Positions 1-8,070 of a stretch of DNA of 64,000 bases are shown piece by piece (position 1 is the stretch's first letter; every line of letters begins with the position of its first letter). The stretch covers positions 1,734,781 to 1,798,780 of the forward strand of contig NZ_JAEVYN010000001.1 in NCBI RefSeq assembly GCF_016807185.1, read 5' to 3'. This stretch comes from Leptolyngbya sp. Cla-17 (GTDB lineage: Bacteria > Cyanobacteriota > Cyanobacteriia > Leptolyngbyales > Leptolyngbyaceae). The position numbers and the translations under genes are program-made. The notes beneath the pieces were generated by a model. It ran no database searches, was not told the DNA's origin, and saw only the letters and a list, made by a program, of their open reading frames with translations.

Positions 1-443
1 TTACTCACCTAGCGCTTCTAGCAGGACTGACCCTGTGCGATGTGCCTCACCCGACGATCGCTTTATTAACCGACGATCTGACGCAGGTTGAACCCGGTCG
101 CTCTGTGCTGTGGATTCGCCAAACAAACCCGGTGCCTAAAGGTGTGATGGGGTGCATTAATTTATCGACGACTCCAGCCGAATTTTTAGAAGCGGTGACA
201 GCGGTTAATCAGGGTAGAACCTGGAATATTGAAAACGCTAGTCAATCCGCCTGTTTATCAGAACGGGAGCTAGACGTGATGAACCTACTCGCTGAGGGAC
301 TACGCGATCGCGACATTGCCACCCGTCTTCACATTAGCGAAAGCACCGTCAAGTTTCATATGAATAACGTACTGACAAAACTGAAGGCAAAAACACGCTA
401 TCAGGCACTTCATCAGGCGATTGTTCGTGGCTGGATTCAATAA
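1..443 (+). CDS. LuxR/NarL-family response regulator, 5'-truncated by window edge
   Basis: The reading frame is open from base 3 to the stop at 441-443, so the start lies upstream of the window; the GTG at 42 is internal. The C-terminal ~65 residues form a LuxR/GerE DNA-binding helix-turn-helix (SERELDVMNLLAEG, then ISESTVKFHMNNVLTKL), the hallmark of NarL-type transcription regulators. The visible upstream part resembles the end of a receiver domain (GVMGC...EFLEAVTAV), but the conserved switch lysine of the usual GYLLK motif is not present. It may therefore be a degenerate receiver. It is co-directional with the downstream Nit1C operon but separated from it by 255 bp. Whether it regulates that operon is unknown. 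Confidence 0.85.
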   Translation, partial: THLALLAGLTLCDVPHPTIALLTDDLTQVEPGRSVLWIRQTNPVPKGVMGCINLSTTPAEFLEAVTAVNQGRTWNIENASQSACLSERELDVMNLLAEGLRDRDIATRLHISESTVKFHMNNVLTKLKAKTRYQALHQAIVRGWIQ

Positions 444-571
444 TTCACCCATTTCCTGCTCTCGTTAGTCTATCAAAACCTATCGATTTAAACAGCTTTT
501 AATACAAATAAGATAAGACAATTCATTCCATTAGAAATTAACCTATCACTACCGCTAGAATTCTAAACTTT

Positions 572-614
572 GTAGCTAGAGACACAAAAACGCACTTGTG
601 ACACCTCTTACTCT
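572..614 (+). promoter_or_regulatory. candidate NtcA-activated promoter
   Basis: GTA at 572-574 and CAC at 583-585 are separated by exactly 8 bases, one mismatch from the NtcA consensus GTA-N8-TAC. A TAN3T-type -10 box (TACTCT, 609-614) starts 23 bases after the box. This is the spacing of class-II NtcA-activated promoters. The site lies 85 bp upstream of the Sll0783-like gene, whose homologue in Synechocystis is induced by nitrogen starvation. Assignment is by inspection only. Confidence 0.5.
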
Positions 615-698
615 GCATCGTATTCGTTGCGTTGTGCAGACCTAACTTTGCACTGCGATCGTACTCTAAAGATTGGCGATTTTAATTAAGGAAAACTC

Positions 699-1181
699 AT
701 GCCTGAAGTAACAATTCCCGCTCATAAGTCGGGCGATTTTTTTGTAGATTACGAAGAAAAAGTATTTCCTGACGTTAAAGCAGAACCCGGAGAAAAAGCA
801 CTAGTTACCTTTCACACTGTTGCTTTTGAAGGCTCCATTGGCTTGGTCAACCAACTTCAAGCCTTGCGCCTACAGCGGAAAGGCTTTGAAACGTCCATTT
901 TGCTCTATGGTCCTGGAGTCACACTGGGCATTCAGCGTGGTTTTCCCAAACTGGGTGATGAAGCGTTTCCCGGTCATCAAAACTTCGCCAATAATCTGAC
1001 AAAATTTATGGCTGAAGGTGGCAAAATTTACGCCTGTCGCTTCGCATTACAAGCCCTGTATGGACATGGAGAACCCGCCCTCCTTCCTGGTATTCGACCC
1101 ATCAGCCCATTGGATGTGCTGGATTTGGTGTTGATGCATCGCAAAGATGGAGCGTTCATTTTGGATACCTGGACGTTGTAG
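699..1181 (+). CDS. MSMEG_0572/Sll0783-family nitrogen-starvation response protein (Nit1C)
   Basis: A 160-residue soluble protein, recognised as the small protein that opens Nit1C clusters (Sll0783 in Synechocystis, MSMEG_0572 in Mycobacterium). The fold looks like a DsrE-type alpha/beta domain: an early strand (KALVTFHTVAF), a helix with QLQALRLQRKG, a second strand (TSILLYGPGV) and a Cys in IYACRFALQAL. The biochemical role is unknown. The Synechocystis homologue is reported as strongly induced on nitrogen starvation and needed for normal polyhydroxybutyrate accumulation. The ATG is preceded by AAGGA at good spacing. It is the first gene of a co-directional run that continues to about 7862, and an NtcA-like promoter precedes it. 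Confidence 0.88.
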   Translation: MPEVTIPAHKSGDFFVDYEEKVFPDVKAEPGEKALVTFHTVAFEGSIGLVNQLQALRLQRKGFETSILLYGPGVTLGIQRGFPKLGDEAFPGHQNFANNLTKFMAEGGKIYACRFALQALYGHGEPALLPGIRPISPLDVLDLVLMHRKDGAFILDTWTL

Positions 1182-1230
1182 CGGGTTGCAGGTTTGGGGA
1201 TCGGGTTGTAGGGGCAAGTGATTTTAGATT

Positions 1231-2256
1231 ATGGATTATTTACGCAAAGTTCGAGCTGCCGCTGTGCAAATTAGCCCGGTGTTGTTTAGCCGAGATGGAA
1301 CGACGGAAAAGGTATTGGCAGCGATCGCAAAGGCTGCCACAGAGGGCGTTCAACTGATCGTATTTCCTGAAACGTTTGTGCCCTACTATCCTTACTTCTC
1401 GTTTGTGCAGCCGCCTGTGCTGATGGGAAAAGAACACATGCGGCTGTATGAGGAAGCAGTAGTTGTTCCTGGCCCAGTCACCGATGCGGTGAGTCGGGCA
1501 GCCCGATCCTATGGCATGGTCGTGGTGTTGGGTGTCAACGAGCGCGACGGCGGATCGCTTTACAACACCCAACTGATCTTTGATGCAGATGGCACGCTGC
1601 TGTTAAAACGGCGCAAAATCACCCCCACCTACCACGAGCGCATGGTGTGGGGACAAGGCGATGGCTCCGGGCTAACCGTGTTGGATACCGCAGTGGGCAA
1701 GGTGGGCGCACTTGCCTGTTGGGAGCATTACAATCCCTTAGCGCGATTTGCGTTGATGGCACAGCATGAGCAAATCCATTGCGCTCAATTTCCTGGCTCC
1801 ATGGTGGGACAAATTTTTGCCGACCAAATGGAGGTGACGATTCGCCATCATGCGCTGGAAGCAGGCTGTTTTGTGGTCAACTCTACCGGTTGGCTTGACC
1901 CTGAGCAAATCGTGCAAATCACCCCTGATGAAAAGCTGCAAAAGGTGTTGAGCGGTGGCTGTCACACCACCATTATTAGTCCTGAAGGAGCGCATCTTTG
2001 CACGCCCATTACTGAGGGTGAAGGCATGGCGATCGCTGACCTTGACTTCTCTTTAATAACCAAGCGGAAGCGGATGATGGATTCCGTCGGTCACTATGCC
2101 CGTCCTGAACTGCTGCAATTGCAAGTGAACTCTGCGGCTCAGACAGTAGTCAGGGGGCAAGGGACAGAGAATAGACGACCGGAGGCAAATGGAGCAGGGG
2201 TCTCCAGTCCACTTGCTCTAACTACAGAGCCGCTTCGCCTAACCCCTGATCCTTAG
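1231..2256 (+). CDS. Nit1-type nitrilase (carbon-nitrogen hydrolase)
   Basis: A 341-residue nitrilase-superfamily enzyme that hydrolyses a nitrile (or cyanide-derived nitrile) to acid and ammonia. The catalytic Glu-Lys-Cys triad is visible: Glu47 in FPETF, Lys129 in KRRKITPTYHER, Cys163 in ALACWEHYNP. The typical nitrilase motif around the Cys (CWEHYNPL) supports nitrilase rather than amidase. The last ~35 residues (from about QTVVRGQG) are low-complexity and look like read-through into repeat-like spacer DNA. It follows the Sll0783-like gene by 49 bp and is the defining enzyme of the Nit1C cluster. The natural substrate is not known. Confidence 0.93.
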   Translation: MDYLRKVRAAAVQISPVLFSRDGTTEKVLAAIAKAATEGVQLIVFPETFVPYYPYFSFVQPPVLMGKEHMRLYEEAVVVPGPVTDAVSRAARSYGMVVVLGVNERDGGSLYNTQLIFDADGTLLLKRRKITPTYHERMVWGQGDGSGLTVLDTAVGKVGALACWEHYNPLARFALMAQHEQIHCAQFPGSMVGQIFADQMEVTIRHHALEAGCFVVNSTGWLDPEQIVQITPDEKLQKVLSGGCHTTIISPEGAHLCTPITEGEGMAIADLDFSLITKRKRMMDSVGHYARPELLQLQVNSAAQTVVRGQGTENRRPEANGAGVSSPLALTTEPLRLTPDP

Positions 2257-2287
2257 CACCTATCCTTAGTTCCTAACCTCTAACTTT

Positions 2288-2716
2288 ATGCAAACCAAAC
2301 CTCCCCTACCGCCCTTTACCTTAGAAACGGCTAAAGCCAAAGTACAGGCGGCCGAAGATGCATGGAATAGCCGCGATCCAGAGCGAGTTGCTCTGGCGTA
2401 TACAGAAGACTCTCAGTGGCGAAACCGGGCTGAGTTTTTTACTGGAAGGGAAGCGATCGCAGCCTTTCTTAAACGCAAGTGGGCAAAGGAACTGGATTAT
2501 CGCCTGAAGAAAGAACTGTGGAGCTTTACGGAAAACCGGATTTCGGTGTGTTTTGAGTACGAGTGGCACGATGATTCTGGCTACTGGTATCGCGCTTATG
2601 GTAATGAGCAGTGGGAGTTTGCAGACAACGGATTGATGCAACGACGGCAGGCAAGCATCAACGATGTGCTGATTCAGGAATCTGACAGAAAGTTTCGGTG
2701 GGAACGGAAACCCTGA
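2288..2716 (+). CDS. DUF1348 / NTF2-like (SnoaL-type) protein
   Basis: A 142-residue protein of the DUF1348 family, which adopts a cone-shaped NTF2/SnoaL fold. Typical family motifs are visible: AEDAWNSRDPERVALAYT near the N-terminus, WRNRAEFFTGREAI, a repeat-rich FLKRKWAKELDYRLKKEL segment, and WEFADNGLMQRRQASIND near the C-terminus. The reaction is unknown; related folds act as isomerases, hydrolases or binding proteins for small molecules. It sits 31 bp after the nitrilase and 28 bp before the radical SAM gene, so it is probably co-transcribed. This gene is not part of the Synechocystis sll0783-sll0788 order as I know it. Confidence 0.85.
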   Translation: MQTKPPLPPFTLETAKAKVQAAEDAWNSRDPERVALAYTEDSQWRNRAEFFTGREAIAAFLKRKWAKELDYRLKKELWSFTENRISVCFEYEWHDDSGYWYRAYGNEQWEFADNGLMQRRQASINDVLIQESDRKFRWERKP

Positions 2717-2744
2717 TGAACCAACCAATGGCTAAGCAAAGCAA

Positions 2745-3839
2745 ATGAATAAGCAACAGCTCATTACAGAGCTTCAAACTTACGGATTGAAATGGGCTGA
2801 TTCTGCTGAGAATTCTGCGGGTGCAAATGGGCGCAAAGGCGGCGCGGGTCCTTCAGATCACAAGGCGATGACGATCGATGGAACGACCGTGATGGTGCCA
2901 ATTTACACGGGAGCAGCGTCGCGATCGCCCTATACTGCCACGCTTAACCCTGCAACCCATCAAGCAGTGGTGCAGTTCGAGCAGCAGGATATTGCAGCCG
3001 TTTCTTTTCCGACTCCTCCTAAGTTTTATGGTTTGACAACCGCAGACGGCATTCCCTACAGCCAAATCGCTTTGCTGCATAGCCGCGATGTGCTGGCAAC
3101 GACCGTGCTGCAAACCTGTATGCGCTATGGCGATCGCGACACCGCCTGCCAATTTTGCGCGATCGGACAATCATTAGAAGCCGGACGCACCATTGCTCGT
3201 AAAACTCCAGCGCAACTGGCAGAAGTGGCAGAAGCCGCCGTGCGTTTAGACGGCATCCAGCAAATTGTGATGACCACAGGCACCCCAAACACCAGCGATC
3301 GCGGTGCTGCCTATCTCACCGAATGCGCCAAAGCGATCCGTCAGCGAGTGGATGTGCCTATCCAAGCGCAATGTGAACCACCGGATGATTTTGTCTGGTT
3401 CCAACGCCTCAAAGCCGCTGGCGTAGACAACTTGGGAATGCATTTGGAAGCCATCAATCCTACTGTTCGCGCCCAAATTATGCCCGGAAAAGCCTCCGTA
3501 TCTTTGGACTATTACTTTCAAGCTTTTGCCGCCGCTGTAGAAGTATTTGGCTGGGGGCAAGTCAACACCTATTTACTAGCGGGCTTAGGCGACAGTTTAA
3601 AAGAATTGGTGGAAATCAGCGATCGCCTCATTCAAATCGGCGTATATCCCTTTGTCGTTCCCTTCGTTCCCATTTCCGGTACCCCGCTTGCCTATCACGC
3701 GCCTCCAGACAGTGCCTTTATGGTGGCTCTGTATACCCAAATTGGCGCATTGCTTAAACAGGCAGGCATGTCCTCCAGCGACATGAAAGCAGGCTGTGCC
3801 AAATGTGGAGCCTGTTCAGCCTTGTCAACGTTTGAATAA
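2745..3839 (+). CDS. MSMEG_0568/Sll0785-family radical SAM protein (Nit1C)
   Basis: A 364-residue radical SAM enzyme of the Nit1C type. The iron-sulphur cluster motif is atypical: Cys125, Cys135 and Cys138 (CX9CX2C, in CMRYGDRDTACQFC) instead of CX3CX2C. The TIM-barrel body follows, with GIQQIVMTTGTPN and NLGMHLEAINP strands. A second cysteine set at the C-terminus (Cys351, Cys354, Cys357 in GCAKCGACS) could bind an auxiliary cluster. The substrate is unknown; the gene always travels with the nitrilase. The stop is 19 bp before the start of the GNAT gene. Confidence 0.9.
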   Translation: MNKQQLITELQTYGLKWADSAENSAGANGRKGGAGPSDHKAMTIDGTTVMVPIYTGAASRSPYTATLNPATHQAVVQFEQQDIAAVSFPTPPKFYGLTTADGIPYSQIALLHSRDVLATTVLQTCMRYGDRDTACQFCAIGQSLEAGRTIARKTPAQLAEVAEAAVRLDGIQQIVMTTGTPNTSDRGAAYLTECAKAIRQRVDVPIQAQCEPPDDFVWFQRLKAAGVDNLGMHLEAINPTVRAQIMPGKASVSLDYYFQAFAAAVEVFGWGQVNTYLLAGLGDSLKELVEISDRLIQIGVYPFVVPFVPISGTPLAYHAPPDSAFMVALYTQIGALLKQAGMSSSDMKAGCAKCGACSALSTFE

Positions 3840-3858
3840 AAAGCACCCACTTTTGCCC

Positions 3859-4359
3859 ATGTCTTATCAATTCAAACTCGCAAACACACCGAAAGAAGTC
3901 GCCGCTTACTTTGCGCTGCGTCACGCCATTTTTGTTCAGGAACAGGACCTGTTTCAAGGTAGCGATGTCGATCATTTAGATGACATTGCCTATCCGATTA
4001 TTGCCGTTGTGCCAGAAACTCAACAAGTGATTGGGGTGGTGCGGATTTATGAGCCAGAAGCGGGGTTGTGGTACGGCGGCAGGTTGGGAACTCATGCCGA
4101 CTATCGCAAAGGCTGGAAGATTGGCAAGGGCTTAATCACTCAAGCCGTCACGACTGCCAACGCCTGGGGCTGTGACCAGTTTTTGGCAACGGTTCAGCTT
4201 CAAAATGTGCGATTTTTTCAGCGGCTTCATTGGACTTCCCAGGAGGAGATCCACATTCGCGATCGCCCCCATCACCTGATGGAAGCCGACCTGCGGTATT
4301 ATCCAGCGAACCAAGAGCCGCGTCCTGCCCTATCTCCGCTTAGCCAAGAGGCATCTTAA
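3859..4359 (+). CDS. MSMEG_0567/Sll0786-family GNAT N-acetyltransferase (Nit1C)
   Basis: A 166-residue GNAT-fold protein. The N-terminal FALRHAIFVQEQ segment and the acetyl-CoA site region GGRLGTHADYRKGWKIGKGL are typical of the family; the C-terminal strand is QNVRFFQRLHW. The ATG at 3859 fits homologues better than an upstream in-frame start that would add about 21 unrelated residues. The stop codon TAA shares a base with the ATG of the AIR-synthase-like gene (TAATG), implying translational coupling. In mycobacterial clusters GNAT and AIR-synthase-like domains are fused, which supports joint function. The acyl acceptor is unknown. Confidence 0.87.
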   Translation: MSYQFKLANTPKEVAAYFALRHAIFVQEQDLFQGSDVDHLDDIAYPIIAVVPETQQVIGVVRIYEPEAGLWYGGRLGTHADYRKGWKIGKGLITQAVTTANAWGCDQFLATVQLQNVRFFQRLHWTSQEEIHIRDRPHHLMEADLRYYPANQEPRPALSPLSQEAS

Positions 4360-5396
4360 TGCTGGCAGACCTGATCTTTCAACTGCGCCAATCTTTAGGC
4401 ATTTTACATAAACAAGATATTCAAGCCGTCTCTCGATTTGATTTGGGCAGTAGAAGTTGGCAGTCAGGAATCAAAGAGCAGCCATTGGCCCTTCCTGAAA
4501 ACCCGAAGCCCGAAACCTCTACTCCGCCCCTCAAAATCCGTCTCGGCGATGACTGTGCCGCAATTCCTGATGGCGATCGCTACCTGTTGCTGGCAGCAGA
4601 GGGAATGCTGCCTCAGTTTGTGGAAGACGATCCCTGGTTTGCTGGCTGGTGTGCAGTCATGGTCAACGTCAGCGACATTTATGCCATGGGCGGCAGACCG
4701 ATCGCCGTCGTGGATACGCTGTGGAGTCAATCGGCAGCAGCCAGTCAGCTTTTATTGGAGGGAATGCAAGCCGCCGCGATCGCGTACAACGTGCCGATTG
4801 TGGGCGGACACACCAACTGCCATAGTGCCTACAATGCCCTGTCTGTCGCTATTTTGGGACAGGCAACTCAGTTGATTACTAGTTTTGATGCCCAACTGGG
4901 TGATTGTCTGATGGTCGCGGTTGATCTCCAGGGTAGCGCCCATTCCAGCTATCAATTTTGGAATGCTGCCACCGAAACCGATCCAGTGCGCTTGCGAACC
5001 AACTTAGAACTTTTGCCTCAAATCGCAGAATCCGGTTTATGTGAAGCAGGTAAAGACATCAGTATGGGTGGCGTTTTAGGCACCTCACTAATGCTGTTAG
5101 AAACGTCTGGCTGTGGCGCATTGATCGATCTCAGCGCAATTCCACGCCCCAAAAGCGTGTCCTTAGAGCGATGGCTGGTCTCGTTTCCTAGCTATGGCTT
5201 TTTGCTGAGCGTGCGTCCCGAAAATGTAGAGACCGTGCAAACCTTGTTTAAACAGCAGCGCTTGGCGTGTAGTGTAGTCGGAGAAATCACATCGAGCAGA
5301 CAGCTTCATCTGCAACACAACGGTGAAACCCTGCCTTTTTGGGATTTGGCACAGGAACCGCTTACCGGATTTTCGCCTCAAAAGGTTGCCAAATGA
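4359..5396 (+). CDS. Sll0787-family AIR-synthase-like protein (Nit1C)
   Basis: A 345-residue protein related to aminoimidazole ribonucleotide synthase and selenophosphate synthetase (PurM-like ATP-binding fold). Characteristic features are the GDDCAAIPDGD ATP/Mg loop, DDPWFAGWCAVMVNVSDIYAMGG (the PurM dimer motif) and GGHTNCHSAYNALSVAILG. The C-terminal half has SMGGVLGTSLMLLETSG. By family logic it would phosphorylate or activate a carbonyl or amide for ring closure or amination. The specific substrate is unknown. Its start overlaps the GNAT stop and its stop overlaps the glycosyltransferase start (ATGA). Confidence 0.88.
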   Translation: MLADLIFQLRQSLGILHKQDIQAVSRFDLGSRSWQSGIKEQPLALPENPKPETSTPPLKIRLGDDCAAIPDGDRYLLLAAEGMLPQFVEDDPWFAGWCAVMVNVSDIYAMGGRPIAVVDTLWSQSAAASQLLLEGMQAAAIAYNVPIVGGHTNCHSAYNALSVAILGQATQLITSFDAQLGDCLMVAVDLQGSAHSSYQFWNAATETDPVRLRTNLELLPQIAESGLCEAGKDISMGGVLGTSLMLLETSGCGALIDLSAIPRPKSVSLERWLVSFPSYGFLLSVRPENVETVQTLFKQQRLACSVVGEITSSRQLHLQHNGETLPFWDLAQEPLTGFSPQKVAK

Positions 5397-6586
5397 CTGC
5401 CCTCCGCATTGCCCTGTTGACTTATTCCACTAAGCCCAGAGGCAGCGTCATTCACACTGTAGAACTGGCAGAGGCACTGCATGATTTGGGTCATTTCGTT
5501 TGCGTCTATGCCCTCGATAAAGATGGCTCAGGGTTTCATCGATCGCTGAAGTGTGATTCAAAACTGATTTCAGCCGCCCCCGTCACCGGTGGAATTGATG
5601 CACTGATTCAGCAGCGAATTCAAGAGTTTGTCGATTACTTGAAAAATGATTTACTGCATACTCAGCCCTATGATTGTTACCATGCTCAGGACTGCATTGG
5701 CGCAAATGCATTACTCAGTTTAAGGCAGCAAGGAGTTCTATCTCATTTCTTTCGCACTGTGCATCACATTGATCAGTTCAATAGTCCCTATTTGCAGGAG
5801 TGCCAGGAGCGTTCAATCGCAGAGCCCAACTTGTGCTTCTGCGTAAGTAACGTATGGCAAGCCGAGTTGCAAAAGCGCTATAAAATCGATGCGCCTAGAG
5901 TTTTTAATGGCGTGAACTCTAACCGCTTTGCAAAGGTTTCTGAAGATGCGATCGCGTCTCTTCGGCAGCAGCTTAAGGTATCTGGTTCACCCGTTTATTT
6001 AACAATTGGTGGCATTGAACCCCGCAAAAACTCCATTCGATTATTGCAAGCTTTTGCTGACGTATTAAGTGATTATCCATCTGCCCAGCTGGTGATTGCC
6101 GGAGGTGCAACGCTGTTTGATTATCAATCCTATCGAGATGACTTTTTCGCTCAAGTAAAAAGTCTAGGCGTTAAAATTGGCGAATCCTTAATCTTGCCAG
6201 GGGTAATTTTCGATGCAGACTTACCCGCTTTGTATCACGCTGCGGATGCATTTGTGTTTCCTTCTGTAAAAGAAGGCTGGGGCTTAGTGGTGCTAGAAGC
6301 GATTGCGGCTGGCTTACCGGTTCTGACTGCAAACCAGCTTCCCTTTACCGAGTTTCTGACGGATGCTCAAGCCATGCTGGTTGACCCAAATTCTTCCGCC
6401 GCGATCGCCCAAGCCATGCGCCAGATGATTCAACCCGATACTACGCGATCGCTGATCCACCACAGCCAATCGATTCTGCCCAGCTACACGTGGGAAAAGT
6501 CTGCAAGAAAACATGCAGATGAGTATCAAAAATTTCTGACTCAGCACTCAACACTCAACACTTTTCTGAGTGGTGCCCAACTGTAA
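5393..6586 (+). CDS. MSMEG_0565-family GT4 glycosyltransferase (Nit1C)
   Basis: A 397-residue GT-B-fold glycosyltransferase of the family that accompanies Nit1C clusters. The N-terminal acceptor domain has LTYSTKPRGSVIHTVELAEAL; the donor domain has GGIEPRKNSIRLLQAFA and the EX7E-type motif FPSVKEGWGLVVLEAIAAG typical of GT4 enzymes. The start ATG at 5393 overlaps the preceding TGA by 4 bases. Starting further upstream would add residues encoded in an overlapping frame of the AIR-synthase-like gene. The presence of a glycosyltransferase suggests the cluster's product may be a glycosylated small molecule, but this is inference. Confidence 0.88.
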   Translation: MTALRIALLTYSTKPRGSVIHTVELAEALHDLGHFVCVYALDKDGSGFHRSLKCDSKLISAAPVTGGIDALIQQRIQEFVDYLKNDLLHTQPYDCYHAQDCIGANALLSLRQQGVLSHFFRTVHHIDQFNSPYLQECQERSIAEPNLCFCVSNVWQAELQKRYKIDAPRVFNGVNSNRFAKVSEDAIASLRQQLKVSGSPVYLTIGGIEPRKNSIRLLQAFADVLSDYPSAQLVIAGGATLFDYQSYRDDFFAQVKSLGVKIGESLILPGVIFDADLPALYHAADAFVFPSVKEGWGLVVLEAIAAGLPVLTANQLPFTEFLTDAQAMLVDPNSSAAIAQAMRQMIQPDTTRSLIHHSQSILPSYTWEKSARKHADEYQKFLTQHSTLNTFLSGAQL

Positions 6587-6683
6587 ACACTTAAACAGAC
6601 CTGGTTGCACCTATACAAATCTAATAAAATTCGGCATGATGGCAATCTATTTTATTTGCCATCTTATCTGCGATCGCTCAACC

Positions 6684-7862
6684 GTGAACCAAGCTAACAA
6701 AAACGTTCTTCTCCTCGCCTTTTGTCAGGCGCTCGCCATGACTGGCAGCATCGTTTTGTTTACCACTGCCGCCTTGATTGGTTCAGCGCTCGCCACAGAC
6801 AAATCTTTCGCAACCTTGCCGCTGGCGATTTTGCAGTTGGCAACCATGCTAACTACTATTCCGGCAGCATTCGTTTTGCAGCAATGGGGACGCAAACGTG
6901 GTTTTATGGTCGGGGTAATGGTCGGGCTAACAGGCGCAAGCTTGGCGATCTATGCCATTTTTGCGGGCAGCTTTATTTTGTTCGGTGGGGCAACCTTGCT
7001 CTATGGCATCTTCAACGGTTTTGTTGGCTATTACCGCTTTACGGCAGCAGATGTGGCAACGGAAGCCTTTCGCAGTCGAGCCATTTCCTTTGTAATTGCG
7101 GGGGGCATTATTGCTGCGCTGATTGGACCGCCCTTGGCAACCTACACAAAAGACTGGTTGCCTGTCACGTTTGCTGGCGGATTTATGGCGATCGCCCTGC
7201 TCCAAATTTTGACCCTACTGATCTTGAGTCGAATTGATTTGCCACCCGTGTCGCCACAGAAACAGCAGGAAACAGGACGCAGTTTAGGTGCGATCGCGCA
7301 ACAGCCCGTGTTCATTGTGGCAGTGTTGGGCAGCATGATTGGCTACGGCGTGATGGCACTGCTAATGACGGCAACCCCGTTGACCATGGTTGCTGTTCAT
7401 CATTCCTTTTCTACTGCCGCTTCGGTGCTTCAGTGGCATGTGTTGGGCATGTTTACGCCCTCGCTGTTTACCGGATATTTGATTGCCCGGTTCGGCGTGT
7501 TAAGGATTATTTTGACGGGTATTGTACTGAATGCGCTGTGTATTGCGATTAATCTCGCCGGAACCAGTGCACCCCACTTTTTTGCCGCGTTATTGCTGCT
7601 TGGGATTGGTTGGAACTTTATGTTTATCGGCTCTACCACATTACTCACTGAGACCTATGCACCCGCTGAACGGGCTAAAACTCAAGCAACCCACGATTTT
7701 CTGATGTCCAGTTTCGTCGCTTTCACCACGTTTCTATCGGGCAGATTGCTAAATGATTGGAGTTGGGCGATCGTCAACTACACCGGGCTGGCTCTGATAG
7801 GAATTGCCCTCATTGCCGTGTTGTACTTGCGGCAACAACGATACGAAAGACCCTTAGCCTAG
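6684..7862 (+). CDS. MFS transporter
   Basis: A major-facilitator-superfamily permease of about 392 residues with roughly 12 hydrophobic segments. The loop-2/3 signature is seen as QQWGRKRGFMVG, and a second-half LIARFGVLRIILTG pairs with it. The start is uncertain: GTG at 6684 (MNQANKN) gives the usual length, whereas in-frame ATGs at 6636/6639 would add 15-16 residues; no clear ribosome site supports either. It lies 97 bp after the glycosyltransferase on the same strand and could export or import the Nit1C substrate or product. Its 3' end overlaps the convergent FCD remnant by 9 bp. Confidence 0.85.
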   Translation: MNQANKNVLLLAFCQALAMTGSIVLFTTAALIGSALATDKSFATLPLAILQLATMLTTIPAAFVLQQWGRKRGFMVGVMVGLTGASLAIYAIFAGSFILFGGATLLYGIFNGFVGYYRFTAADVATEAFRSRAISFVIAGGIIAALIGPPLATYTKDWLPVTFAGGFMAIALLQILTLLILSRIDLPPVSPQKQQETGRSLGAIAQQPVFIVAVLGSMIGYGVMALLMTATPLTMVAVHHSFSTAASVLQWHVLGMFTPSLFTGYLIARFGVLRIILTGIVLNALCIAINLAGTSAPHFFAALLLLGIGWNFMFIGSTTLLTETYAPAERAKTQATHDFLMSSFVAFTTFLSGRLLNDWSWAIVNYTGLALIGIALIAVLYLRQQRYERPLA

Positions 7863-8060
7863 CAATCCGCTGAGCAATCGTTTCGTGCGGTCAATGTGAT
7901 CGGTCATCAACCGTCTAGCTAAGTCGCCCTGTTCATTGCGGATTGCTTCTAGAATCTGTTGATGCTGGGCAGTAGAACTGAGACAGGCGGTAGGGCTATG
8001 AGGAATAATTGCCAGCAGACTGAAAAGCGTGTTTTTAGGTTGTAAGTATGTCATTCTCGC
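7854..8060 (-). pseudogene. remnant of a GntR/FadR-type regulator (FCD domain end only)
   Basis: Only the last ~68 codons of a GntR-family ligand-binding (FCD) domain remain: hydrophobic FSLLAIIPHSP and then the conserved end QHQQILEAIRNEQGDLARRLMTDHI. The DNA-binding winged helix and most of the FCD bundle are missing. The frame continues upstream only into unrelated sequence belonging to a dehydrogenase remnant on the other strand. A deletion probably fused the two relics near 8061-8070. It may once have regulated the neighbouring catabolic genes. Confidence 0.65.
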
Positions 8061-8070
8061 CCTGCTGCGA

